Below, one piece after another: positions 53,674 through 61,613 of a stretch of 64,000 nucleotides of DNA. The DNA is from Holophagae bacterium. Lineage in GTDB: Bacteria > Acidobacteriota > Holophagae > Acanthopleuribacterales > Acanthopleuribacteraceae. The stretch covers positions 236,698-300,697 of the forward strand of contig JAJCXM010000019.1 in NCBI GenBank assembly GCA_029263455.1. Direction: 5' to 3'. The notes beneath the pieces are model-generated. The model was not told the origin of the DNA. It made no database searches and saw nothing but the letters and a program-made list of their open reading frames with translations. The first letter of the stretch is position 1. Each line of letters begins with the position of its first letter. The position numbers were made by a program, and so were the translations under genes.

Positions 53674-54585
53674 TTAGGCTATGAAGTTAGTAAACAGACT
53701 TGACCGACCAGCATGACAAATCGCTGAAACCGCAGGGTGCTTGATCTTGCGTTCAACGGAGATGACATAAAAACTTTCCGTGATCCCGTCTGCGGCGGCG
53801 ATGGTGTTGGCCTTGTACTGGCGTTTCACCTCATTCTCAATGACATCCGGTATTGCAAAGATGCCAACACCCGTCTGACCGAAGGCTTTGAGTAATGCAC
53901 TGTCTTCGAATTCACCGACAATAACAGGCCGGATCGAACGCTTATCAAACCACTCGTCAAGTTTTCGGCGTAACGAAGTCCCCCTCACGGGAACTAAGAA
54001 TGGCGCTCCGTTCAAAGAATCGGGAAATCCATCTCGAAGATCATCAGCCCATTCACCACATGCCATGAAAACAACCCCGCACTTGCCGATCAGATGATTG
54101 TAAGCCTTGATCTTTACCCCCGTTGGCGTTGGCGAGTCGGACAAGACAACATCAAGTTTATATATTGCTAAGTCCGCAAGTAGCTTCTCAAGGCTGCCCT
54201 CTCGACAAACGACATGCACCGGCTCTTCCAAGAGAAAGGCAGGTTCAATCAGGTGGTGTGCAATAAATTTTGGCACCACATCTGCCACACCGATCGAAAG
54301 CCTTACAGGTCGTCTCCCAGGTAACCCCCGAACTTCATCCTGAAGCTCTTGACCGAGGTTGAAGATCTCGTCCGCATAGCCAAACACAACTTGCCCAATC
54401 TCAGTAAGCACCAGGCCCCTGCCCTTACGAACAAAGAGCTTTTCGCCAAGACCATTTTCCAAATCACGTATTTGTGTACTGACAGTCTGTGGTGTCAAAT
54501 GAAGTTCGGCACTTGCTCGAGTCAAGTTTCCATGACGCGACACAGCCCAAAAATAACGAAGATGTTGATAGTTAAGAGAATACAT
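53674..54585 (-). CDS. nhaR: LysR-family regulator, NhaR-like
   Basis: 303 residues. The N-terminal winged helix LNYQHLRYFWAVSRHGNLTR, then ELHLTPQTVSTQIRDLENGL and GLVLTEIGQVVFGYADEIF, closely follows NhaR. The effector domain begins RPVRLSIGVADVVPKFIAHH and ends ISVERKIKHPAVSAICHAGR. E. coli NhaR activates nhaA in response to Na+. nhaA lies 3.6 kb away on the other strand with two genes between. A T-N11-A dyad just upstream of its start suggests autoregulation. The ribosome site is weak. Confidence 0.9.
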   Translation of the reverse strand: MYSLNYQHLRYFWAVSRHGNLTRASAELHLTPQTVSTQIRDLENGLGEKLFVRKGRGLVLTEIGQVVFGYADEIFNLGQELQDEVRGLPGRRPVRLSIGVADVVPKFIAHHLIEPAFLLEEPVHVVCREGSLEKLLADLAIYKLDVVLSDSPTPTGVKIKAYNHLIGKCGVVFMACGEWADDLRDGFPDSLNGAPFLVPVRGTSLRRKLDEWFDKRSIRPVIVGEFEDSALLKAFGQTGVGIFAIPDVIENEVKRQYKANTIAAADGITESFYVISVERKIKHPAVSAICHAGRSSLFTNFIA

Positions 54586-55067
54586 AAAATATGATCATTC
54601 GAAAGAACCGAATGGATGATTGTAAGTCTTCGGTTAGACGCCGTCAACGTCGACACGGCATGCTCGCAAGGACTGTTGGTTTTTATGCGAAGCAAGGCTC
54701 TTATTCTTTAGACAAATACTTCGATAAAAACGAACAATTACTTCCAACAATTCGATTGGACGAGCCTGGATAAGTAAGCTATCTTTTTTAAGGGCGCTAT
54801 TCAAATAGAGAGTTTTTGCGCAGCACACACGCTCCACACCCAAGATTATTGAAGTCGATGCCGTTCTTGTCGTGGCTTCCCGACCTAAGAAAATTGAGTG
54901 CCTAACACGCAACCATGCCATTTCTCCATTCTTGGGTACTGAGATCAACATTTCTAGGGCGTTATGCCATGGCGTTTGCCTGCGGCGAGAAAATGCAGTC
55001 CAAAAAAGATAGACGTCATGTCTATGACTGATCCCGAGCACAAATCCACCCAAGGAAAGGGGTAATC
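54586..55067. other. Divergent intergenic region, nhaR to eRF1-like gene
   Basis: 482 nt without a convincing gene. Open frames on both strands (minus 54634-55053, plus 54591-54773) lack ribosome sites and recognisable sequence. It holds the LysR-type dyad at 54596 and probably promoters for both neighbours. Confidence 0.5.
54596..54614. promoter_or_regulatory. LysR-type T-N11-A dyad
   Basis: CATTCG (54596-54601) and CGAATG (54609-54614) form a perfect inverted repeat around AAAGAAC. It contains a T-N11-A core (54599 to 54611), the usual LysR-family binding layout. It lies 10 nt upstream of the nhaR start. Confidence 0.5.
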
Positions 55068-56261
55068 ATGGACCTTGAGCAATTGAACGTACATTTGCGA
55101 AACTTAGCCGTACTGAACGAAACTGATGACCCCATGATTAGCTGCTACGTAAATATCGAGGCCGGACGTTCAAGTTACCGAAGTGTCATAGATAGCCGAA
55201 TCAGAGATATTCGAAAATCTCTCCAACCTAAAAACAGTCAAGAATTTGAAGATGCGCTGAGTCGGATTGAGGCCTTCCTTTTTTCAAGCATCCATCAGAA
55301 TGCACTGGGTTTAGCTGTGTTTTCACGCGCTGGCGAACATCCATTCTTTCGGGCGCTTCAATTTAGGTTATCGCTCCCAAGTCTAATCGAGGTGGATTCT
55401 GTTCCTCACATTTATGAGCTGGTGAAACTCAAGGACACCTATCACCGATATATTGTTCTTATATCGACAGAAACATTTGCTCGAATCATCGAAGTGAATG
55501 TTGGTGAAGTGACAAAGCAGCTTTGGACAGAACGCCCGCAAGTACGGCAGCGCATTGGCAGGGAATGGACGAAGGACCACTACCAAAATCACCGTCGCGA
55601 CAGGACCCAAAAGTTCATCAATGAAAAAGTCGGGATATTGAATCGCCTTATGGCGAATGGGGTGTATGGACACTTGATTCTAGCTGGTAACCCTAGAGTT
55701 ATAGCTCGAATGCGCGACAATTTGCCCAAACACTTACTGCAAAGACTAGTTGATGAGATTCCTACTTCTGGAAACGATTCAGTTAAAGATATTGTCAACG
55801 CTACACTGACTTCATTCGCCGAGTTTGAGCAGTCTGAGTCGTTGGAAACAGCCGCTCTGTTAATGGCTGAGTTAAGGACATCTGGCCTCGCCGTGGCAGG
55901 GACCGATGCGACCTTGACGGCAGTGACAAGAGGCCAAGTCGACATCTTGCTCATGTCCGACTCATATGAAGCTCCTGACGGATGGAAATGTAGTGGCTGT
56001 GGCTTCCTTTGTCTTAATTCAGCTCCGCAAGAATGTTTGCAATGTGGCGGTACCTTCCAGAAACTCGATGTGAAGGAAGAGATCATAAGAGTATCTCAAT
56101 CAGTCGGAAACACAGTCGAAGTCATACGCAATAGCGACGTTCTTTCCAACATTGGCGGTGTTGGATGCCTACTCAGATACCTTGCCCCTGAACAATCCAC
56201 TATGCAAGATTTGCCGCCTCGGTTACCGCCTGAGAAGATACTGAATACGGTGAATATATGA
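55068..56261 (+). CDS. Bacterial eRF1-like (baeRF/Vms1-like) protein with zinc ribbon
   Basis: 397 residues, cytosolic; AAAGGGG lies 6 nt before the ATG. The N-terminal part (PMISCYVNIEAGRS ... ALGLAVFSRAGEHPFFRALQ) matches the first domain of archaeo-eukaryotic release-factor-like proteins of bacteria. A central RIGREWTKDHYQNHRRDRTQ segment sits where the GGQ/GxxQ catalytic loop lies in relatives. Then come VYGHLILAGNPRVIARMRDN (core LILAGNP), a zinc ribbon CSGCGFLCLNSAPQECLQCG at about 308-327, and GVGCLLRYL near 365. Relatives hydrolyse peptidyl-tRNA on stalled ribosomes. The family assignment is moderately firm, the activity inferred. It lies between nhaR and a permease gene. Confidence 0.72.
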   Translation: MDLEQLNVHLRNLAVLNETDDPMISCYVNIEAGRSSYRSVIDSRIRDIRKSLQPKNSQEFEDALSRIEAFLFSSIHQNALGLAVFSRAGEHPFFRALQFRLSLPSLIEVDSVPHIYELVKLKDTYHRYIVLISTETFARIIEVNVGEVTKQLWTERPQVRQRIGREWTKDHYQNHRRDRTQKFINEKVGILNRLMANGVYGHLILAGNPRVIARMRDNLPKHLLQRLVDEIPTSGNDSVKDIVNATLTSFAEFEQSESLETAALLMAELRTSGLAVAGTDATLTAVTRGQVDILLMSDSYEAPDGWKCSGCGFLCLNSAPQECLQCGGTFQKLDVKEEIIRVSQSVGNTVEVIRNSDVLSNIGGVGCLLRYLAPEQSTMQDLPPRLPPEKILNTVNI

Positions 56262-56411
56262 ACCGAACGGTGTCAGCCAAAACCGAGAGGCCCGTCCCAA
56301 CATATTTCGCTGTCAATCAACATGAGTTACACCAGTGTGAGATTCCAACCAGAGTCTAGGCGACGATTTCGAAGGGTGCATCATCATTTCTTCAATGGGA
56401 GTTAGTCCATT

Positions 56412-58181
56412 ATGGGGTCCGTCGCTCTTCTTATCCTCGGTCTTTCGCTGGTTGGATATTTTTCCCCTCGCGTTCCGAACGTAGCCGTCACATTTGTGGC
56501 ACTGGCCCTTATGGCGATCACAGGGCTGCAAGATATCACTGGCATTTTGAAGGGTCTCTCGAATTCAGCTGTTGTCACCATCGCGTTGATGTTCATCTTA
56601 AGCGAAGCGCTGGTATCGACCGGTGCACTTCAGCCTTTGACGGTGAGGCTTGGGCGGTGGTCGAAGGGAAACAAGGGTCGGTTGTTGCTCGTGTTGTTCG
56701 TGACCGTTGCTGGAGGTAGCGCGTTCATGAACAACACACCAATAGTTGTCATGATGGTTCCCGTTCTCATGACCATGTGCCGAGTTTTTCACATCGTGCC
56801 GTCAAAACTGTTTTTGCCATTGAGCTATTTTGCCATTATCGGAGGTACATGCACCCTGATTGGGACCAGTACGAATTTACTGGTTGACGGCTTGTCTCAA
56901 GATCTCGGTGGGCCTGCTTTTGGCATGTTCGATTTTGCGCCCTTGGGTTTAGTCTTCGTCGCGTTGGGCGGGCTGTACATGATAACAGTAGGTCAGAAAT
57001 TGCTTCCAGAGCGTGAATCTTTGACATCCATCTTGCCGGTAGACCAAAGGACTAGCTTCGTTACCGAGGTTGTCATCACGAAAGCTTCACTCCTAATCGG
57101 AAAGAAAGTGATGGACGCCTTTCCGCCTGTAGGCACGGTAAAAGTTTTGGAGTTAATCCGAAACGACACCGTCTACATAGGGCAACAGACGAAGCCTATG
57201 ACCATGAACATTGGCGATGCAATTATTCTTGAGGGCGACCCTAAAGACCTAGCTGCATTTATCAAAGATCAGCAGGCCGTCCCAGCTTCTATCGTCCAAG
57301 ACGACCACTTGGTGCCTTTCCAAACCAAAGCCGCTTTGGTCTGTGAAATGGTGGTGCTACCCAATTCATCACTTGTGGGTCATAGAGTTCGTGATTTGAA
57401 TCTTCATCACCATTACGGGCTCAAATTGATTGCCGTGCAAAGAAACGGCCGTCATCACCGGTTTGACCTGCGCAAGATGTATGTAAAAACGGGCGACACG
57501 CTATTGGTGCAAACAGATCATGGGAACCTGGACACCGTTCGCAAGTCGGGTGATCTCTTGATCGTCGATGAATATTGCCTTTCCAAAAGGGCTAATAAGG
57601 CAAAGGTCGCAGTCGCGACTCTGTTGATTGTCGTCACCCTAGCAGCGTTAGAACTGGCCCCTTTGATGGTGATGGCTTTTATAGGCGCTGCCGTTGTCGT
57701 CGCCACGGGCTGTTTAACTCAAGATGAGGCCGTTGGGTCGATTGATGCCAATGTCTTGTTGATCATGATTGGAACGATACCTATGGGTCAAGCGCTGGTA
57801 GACACTGGCATAATCGGAGTGCTCGTAGGACTGCTAAACGGCTGGTTTGGGAGCGGCCATCCCATGATCATGCTGGCTGCCATCTATCTAGTGTGCATGT
57901 TGTTGTCGTCTATTCTGTCAAATGCAACGGTGGCCGTTTTGATGACGCCCTTTGTATTTGATCTTGCTGCGACCACATCGTTGTCCGTCACACCGTTTCT
58001 TATGGCAGTCGCCTTTGGGGCAAATGCATGTTTTGTGTCGCCCATTGGTTATCAGGCCAATCTAATTGTCATGGGTCCAGGCGGTTATACACCCATAGAT
58101 TACCTCAAAGTTGGCGCTCCCCTGAGTTTGACCTTTTGGGTGGTTGGGACCTGGCTGATTCCTGTTTTTTGGCCCTTTTAG
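56412..58181 (+). CDS. SLC13-type permease with two RCK-C domains
   Basis: 589 residues. N-terminal helices include ITGLQDITGILKGLSNSAVV and then GGSAFMNNTPIVVMMVPVL (the SxxNNTP anion/cation site). A second such site near the C-terminus reads SILSNATVAVLMTPFVFDL. Two cytosolic RCK-C (TrkA-C) domains sit in between at about 205-290 and 305-385 (ASLLIGKKVMDAF, SSLVGHRVRDLNLHHHYGLK). This is the architecture of the SLC13/ArsB-related 'TrkA-C domain' permeases, usually Na+-coupled anion carriers. Its place upstream of nhaA suggests linked ion homeostasis; the solute is unknown. The 150-nt gap before it shows nothing recognisable. Confidence 0.88.
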   Translation: MGSVALLILGLSLVGYFSPRVPNVAVTFVALALMAITGLQDITGILKGLSNSAVVTIALMFILSEALVSTGALQPLTVRLGRWSKGNKGRLLLVLFVTVAGGSAFMNNTPIVVMMVPVLMTMCRVFHIVPSKLFLPLSYFAIIGGTCTLIGTSTNLLVDGLSQDLGGPAFGMFDFAPLGLVFVALGGLYMITVGQKLLPERESLTSILPVDQRTSFVTEVVITKASLLIGKKVMDAFPPVGTVKVLELIRNDTVYIGQQTKPMTMNIGDAIILEGDPKDLAAFIKDQQAVPASIVQDDHLVPFQTKAALVCEMVVLPNSSLVGHRVRDLNLHHHYGLKLIAVQRNGRHHRFDLRKMYVKTGDTLLVQTDHGNLDTVRKSGDLLIVDEYCLSKRANKAKVAVATLLIVVTLAALELAPLMVMAFIGAAVVVATGCLTQDEAVGSIDANVLLIMIGTIPMGQALVDTGIIGVLVGLLNGWFGSGHPMIMLAAIYLVCMLLSSILSNATVAVLMTPFVFDLAATTSLSVTPFLMAVAFGANACFVSPIGYQANLIVMGPGGYTPIDYLKVGAPLSLTFWVVGTWLIPVFWPF

Positions 58182-58212
58182 TTCGGAGAAATTAACATTT
58201 TTAGGAGTATTG

Positions 58213-59415
58213 ATGTTGCAAACGATCAGTCATTCAGTCAAGAAGTTCTTAGCTCTCGAATCTGCGGGTGGCATTGTTTTGGCTGGCGCAGCTGTGCTGG
58301 CTATGGTCATAGCCAACTCAGAATGGAGCTCGACTTACACTTTGCTGATTGATACGCCCGTCGCCATCAGCATTGGTTCATTTGAGATCGCAAAACCTCT
58401 ACTCCTATGGGTGAACGACGGTTTGATGGCCGTGTTCTTTTTCCTTATTGGCCTTGAATTGAAAAGGGAAGTCGTCGAGGGCGAGTTGTCTGACATGCGT
58501 TCCATTATGCTCCCAGGGTTAGGTGCGTTTGGCGGTATGGTCGTGCCAGCCGCGATTTATGTTGCCTTCAACTACAATGACCCTGTCGCCATGAAGGGAT
58601 GGGCGATTCCCGCTGCGACCGACATCGCATTCGCGCTGGGCATCTTATCGCTTCTCGGATCACGTGTACCCACCAGCTTGAAAATATTTTTGACGTCTCT
58701 AGCAATTTTCGACGATATCGGTGCCATTATCATCATTGCTTTGTTCTATACGAGCAACATTTCGTTGGCCGCTCTAGGTGGTGCTGGTGTGTGTTTGGTC
58801 GCCTTGTTTTTGATTAACAGATCGGGTTACGAGGGCCGCTCACTGTATATTACCGTGGGAATCATTATGTGGGCAGCCCTGCTGAAGTCGGGCGTTCACG
58901 CCACGCTCGCTGGCGTTTTATTGGCCATGTTTATTCCGCTTCGCTCGCGCGGGAAAGTAGCTTCTTCGCCACTCAAATCACTGGAACACGACCTACACAC
59001 GGCTGTCGCTTACATCATTCTCCCAGTTTTTGCCTTTTGTAATTCGGGGGTTCAATTCTCTGATCTTAGTGGCGACGTGTTCGTCCACCCAGTAACATTA
59101 GGCACCGCATTTGGATTGTTCTTTGGGAAACAGATCGGTGTATTCGGAATTTGCTGGCTGAGCATTAAGACAGGATTAGCGACCCTTCCCAATAGGACCA
59201 ATTCTTATCACCTTTACGGAATATCCGCGTTAACCGGCGTTGGATTCACCATGAGTCTATTCATTGGATCACTTGCTTTCGAAGAAACCGGCGTCAATCT
59301 CGTATTGGATGAGCGTTTGGGAATCATATTGGGTTCCATTTTCTCTGGCATTCTGGGCTATCTGGTTCTGAGAATTACGACAAACGTCAATGAACACGAC
59401 GTCAATAAGGAATAG
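58213..59415 (+). CDS. nhaA: Na+/H+ antiporter NhaA
   Basis: 400 residues from the ATG at 58213 (AGGAG 5 nt upstream; the TTG just before is too close to it). Diagnostic strings: FFFLIGLELKREVVEGEL (core FFLIGLELKRE), PAATDIAFALGIL with the Na+-binding Asp, and LAIFDDIGAIIIIALFYT with the second, adjacent Asp pair. GVHATLAGVLLAMFIP and LTGVGFTMSLFIGSLAF are also characteristic. About 12 transmembrane helices. It expels Na+ in exchange for protons at alkaline pH. It lies 31 nt after the permease stop, so the two are probably cotranscribed; nhaR nearby is the likely regulator. Confidence 0.96.
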   Translation: MLQTISHSVKKFLALESAGGIVLAGAAVLAMVIANSEWSSTYTLLIDTPVAISIGSFEIAKPLLLWVNDGLMAVFFFLIGLELKREVVEGELSDMRSIMLPGLGAFGGMVVPAAIYVAFNYNDPVAMKGWAIPAATDIAFALGILSLLGSRVPTSLKIFLTSLAIFDDIGAIIIIALFYTSNISLAALGGAGVCLVALFLINRSGYEGRSLYITVGIIMWAALLKSGVHATLAGVLLAMFIPLRSRGKVASSPLKSLEHDLHTAVAYIILPVFAFCNSGVQFSDLSGDVFVHPVTLGTAFGLFFGKQIGVFGICWLSIKTGLATLPNRTNSYHLYGISALTGVGFTMSLFIGSLAFEETGVNLVLDERLGIILGSIFSGILGYLVLRITTNVNEHDVNKE

Positions 59416-59508
59416 CGCTCACCTGGGCACTGAACACCTCAGCAAACCGCAACCAATACTTATTAGACTTCGTTCGGGCGTTCTGATTCAACCTAACAAG
59501 TCTGTCAT

Positions 59509-59531
59509 CGAGGTCGTAATGCCTCGTTTTT
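59509..59531 (+). terminator. Weak rho-independent terminator after nhaA
   Basis: CGAGG (59509-59513) pairs with CCTCG (59522-59526), with a T-G wobble extending the stem, and TTTTT follows. It lies 94 nt past the nhaA stop. Confidence 0.5.
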
Positions 59532-59627
59532 ACGATTAGAGTCACTACGCATGCTGACATAAAAACCTTCGCCTTGTTAAGCGCTTTCGTATGAATCTTG
59601 AAGTTGGAATTCTCGCTAAACGTTGGG

Positions 59628-60785
59628 TCAAGGTACTTTGAGCGTAATTATCTGACCATCACGATCAACTTCAAAAACCAAAGGTTCCTGACCTGAAAAT
59701 AGATTTCGCAATTCATTTTGAACGTAGTCAGCCATGGGTTTTCCGTTCAATGTGTTGATTTGGTCGCCTGCCTTAAATCCACTTCGTTCGGCCAATGAAT
59801 CGGGCTCCACGCCGGCGAGTTGCAATGGACCGCCACCGAATCCCTTGAACATGATTCCCAAACGCCGAGATGTGCTCGCGGTGTTTACCCTTTTATGATC
59901 AGCCAGAGCTTCGTTATTAGCCGGAACCATGGACAGCAGTTTGTTCTTTTGGTCAATGGTGATGACAAGATTTCGCATGACACTGTGCCCAATATTTGCC
60001 TTGCCAAGCGAAGGACTCATGAAGGCGATGTCTGGATTCTTGTATTCTATGGTCCCCAAGTGAATAGAACCAACCAACTTGCCATATTCCAAGGTCCTGC
60101 TAGAGCCAACTAGTTGGACTGCACCGCTGCCACGAGTGCCAGAGGCCAGTTTAAGGCTATTCTTCATTTCTGGTGGCAGAGTGAATCCGCCAGGTGAGCC
60201 GGAATCCAAATGGGCGTCGACAAAAAATCCTGTAACATCCATTTCAATATTCAGATTCTCATCGTCGCCTAGCTTCATAACATTTGGTGAATCGCTAGAT
60301 AAAGATTGATGAGATATTTCAAGTTTTCCCTCAGCCAATCTAAGGGTAATCAAGAGGTCGCGGAATAGATCCATACCTATGACTCCATCCATCAATCCTT
60401 GGGTAAGTTCCACGATGTCGACTACGGCTAAATCCGCTTGCCTTACGGTTAAAGCCCCCGCGGACAGGTGGTCCAGGCGCACAATATCCGTCTCTTCGCC
60501 CTTCATACCAGGAGGGCCAACGTTTTGACGCCCTACGCTAACAAGCCCCAATTTTTTGGCAATTCCTGGATCAATCACGCTGATTGACGCGCCCGTATCA
60601 ACGACAAAATTGGCTTTGCGTTTATGGTCAAGCACCACATTGACCATAGGATATCCGCTCGACATGTCGAGCTCCATCACGACGGAATCTCCATCAAATT
60701 GCACGTCTGCGAGGCTGCCTGGCGAAGCTGATCTGATATCTAAGCTAGCTAAACTCGACAATGTAATCAAAAAGACCGTTCGCAC
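59628..60785 (-). CDS. Two-lobed aspartic protease with C-terminal PDZ domain
   Basis: 385 residues from a GTG at 60785 that follows AGGGGGC; a frame-extending ATG at 60881 would cover the operator dyad and is less likely. The N-terminus (MRTVFLITLSSLASLDIRSA) is an export signal. Lobe 1 has NFVVDTGASISVIDP with Asp63, lobe 2 has AHLDSGSPGGFTLPP with Asp194, so both active-site loops are in one chain, as in pepsin but built from retropepsin-type repeats. VIGMDLFRDLLIT follows lobe 1 and NIGHSVMRNLVITID follows lobe 2, the usual closing strands. The PDZ domain (about 300-385: LAGVEPDSLAERSGFKAGDQ) should recognise substrate tails. It is divergent from a PadR regulator gene. Confidence 0.87.
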   Translation of the reverse strand: MRTVFLITLSSLASLDIRSASPGSLADVQFDGDSVVMELDMSSGYPMVNVVLDHKRKANFVVDTGASISVIDPGIAKKLGLVSVGRQNVGPPGMKGEETDIVRLDHLSAGALTVRQADLAVVDIVELTQGLMDGVIGMDLFRDLLITLRLAEGKLEISHQSLSSDSPNVMKLGDDENLNIEMDVTGFFVDAHLDSGSPGGFTLPPEMKNSLKLASGTRGSGAVQLVGSSRTLEYGKLVGSIHLGTIEYKNPDIAFMSPSLGKANIGHSVMRNLVITIDQKNKLLSMVPANNEALADHKRVNTASTSRRLGIMFKGFGGGPLQLAGVEPDSLAERSGFKAGDQINTLNGKPMADYVQNELRNLFSGQEPLVFEVDRDGQIITLKVP

Positions 60786-60840
60786 AATGCCCCCTAGAAT
60801 CAATGGTCGAATGCTATATTTGCTACAGAACTCAACGAAT

Positions 60841-60859
60841 ATAGTACGATTAGTACTAT
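60841..60859. promoter_or_regulatory. Perfect 7-5-7 dyad between protease and padR genes
   Basis: ATAGTAC (60841-60847) and GTACTAT (60853-60859) form a perfect inverted repeat around GATTA, 20 nt before the PadR start. Its position in the 94-nt divergent gap makes it a good candidate for the PadR operator controlling both genes. Confidence 0.6.
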
Positions 60860-60879
60860 TAGTCAAATCGGGATGCAAC

Positions 60880-61431
60880 ATGAAGTTAAGTGAACTGGAA
60901 GCGGTGGTTTTAGGGTTGATCGCAGTTGATGGGCCATGTACTGCCTATGCAGTTCGACTTGTTTTGAAGAAGTCATTGTCGGGTACATGGAGCGGTAGCG
61001 CTGGCGCTGTATACCCCGCCGTTGAACGTCTGTTAATCGGAAAGTACATCACCGCGACTGCAGCCAGTACTGGATTACGGCGCTCCAAGAAACTGGCTTT
61101 GTCGAGTTTAGGACTCAAGGCATTAAAGCAGTGGCTTAATCCGCACGTAAGCCCGCTGGCGGCCACCGTTCCATCTGATCCGCTACGTACGAGGTTGAGA
61201 TTCTTGTCGCTCTTAACGAAATCCGAACAGAAAGAATTTCTAGATGATGCTATGGCGAAGACAAGATTGGAACGCGACAAAATCGAGCTGGACTTTCAAC
61301 AGCGAACGGACGGTGGAGACAATGACTTTGCGGTCGCCATGGCTTATGGAGCGCTGAAAATGGCTGAAGCACGAGTGGACATGATCAGTCGACTAATCGA
61401 CCTTCGGAATAGCCGGGATGCTAAGGCATGA
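60880..61431 (+). CDS. PadR-family transcriptional regulator
   Basis: 183 residues from the ATG at 60880; the same frame is open further upstream but that part is antisense to the protease gene and not protein-like. The winged helix reads LSELEAVVLGLIAVDGPCTA, then AVYPAVERLLIGKYITATAA, and SSLGLKALKQWL ends the domain, as in PadR (aromatic-acid stress type). The C-terminal helices (RLRFLSLLTKSEQKEFLDDA and AYGALKMAEARVDMISRLID) form the dimerisation arm. The divergent aspartic protease gene and the dyad in between suggest it represses both. Confidence 0.88.
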   Translation: MKLSELEAVVLGLIAVDGPCTAYAVRLVLKKSLSGTWSGSAGAVYPAVERLLIGKYITATAASTGLRRSKKLALSSLGLKALKQWLNPHVSPLAATVPSDPLRTRLRFLSLLTKSEQKEFLDDAMAKTRLERDKIELDFQQRTDGGDNDFAVAMAYGALKMAEARVDMISRLIDLRNSRDAKA

Positions 61432-61613
61432 CGCCTACTTACTTGTGCAAAGTGTCCTGAGTTGCGTTACTTTATGGTGAGCACAAGGTGGTGGATTGTT
61501 CCTCAATGGCCAAGGCCCCGCTAGAAGGGCCGTGATCGCAACGGGTAATCAGCCAGCCCAAATGCAGTAAATACTTTTAGTGCCAAATATACCCGCCAAC
61601 AACAATTGCGAAT
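61432..61613. other. Convergent intergenic gap
   Basis: Between the PadR and beta-helix genes; no hairpin with T run was seen. Confidence 0.35.

Noticed and set aside
54634..55053. Minus-strand frame of 139 codons between nhaR and the eRF1-like gene
   Set aside because: It begins with TTG without a ribosome site, shows no family motif, and would leave only 14 nt for two divergent promoters.
60556..60879. Upstream extension of the PadR reading frame
   Set aside because: It is antisense to the aspartic protease gene; the PadR domain starts exactly at the ATG at 60880.
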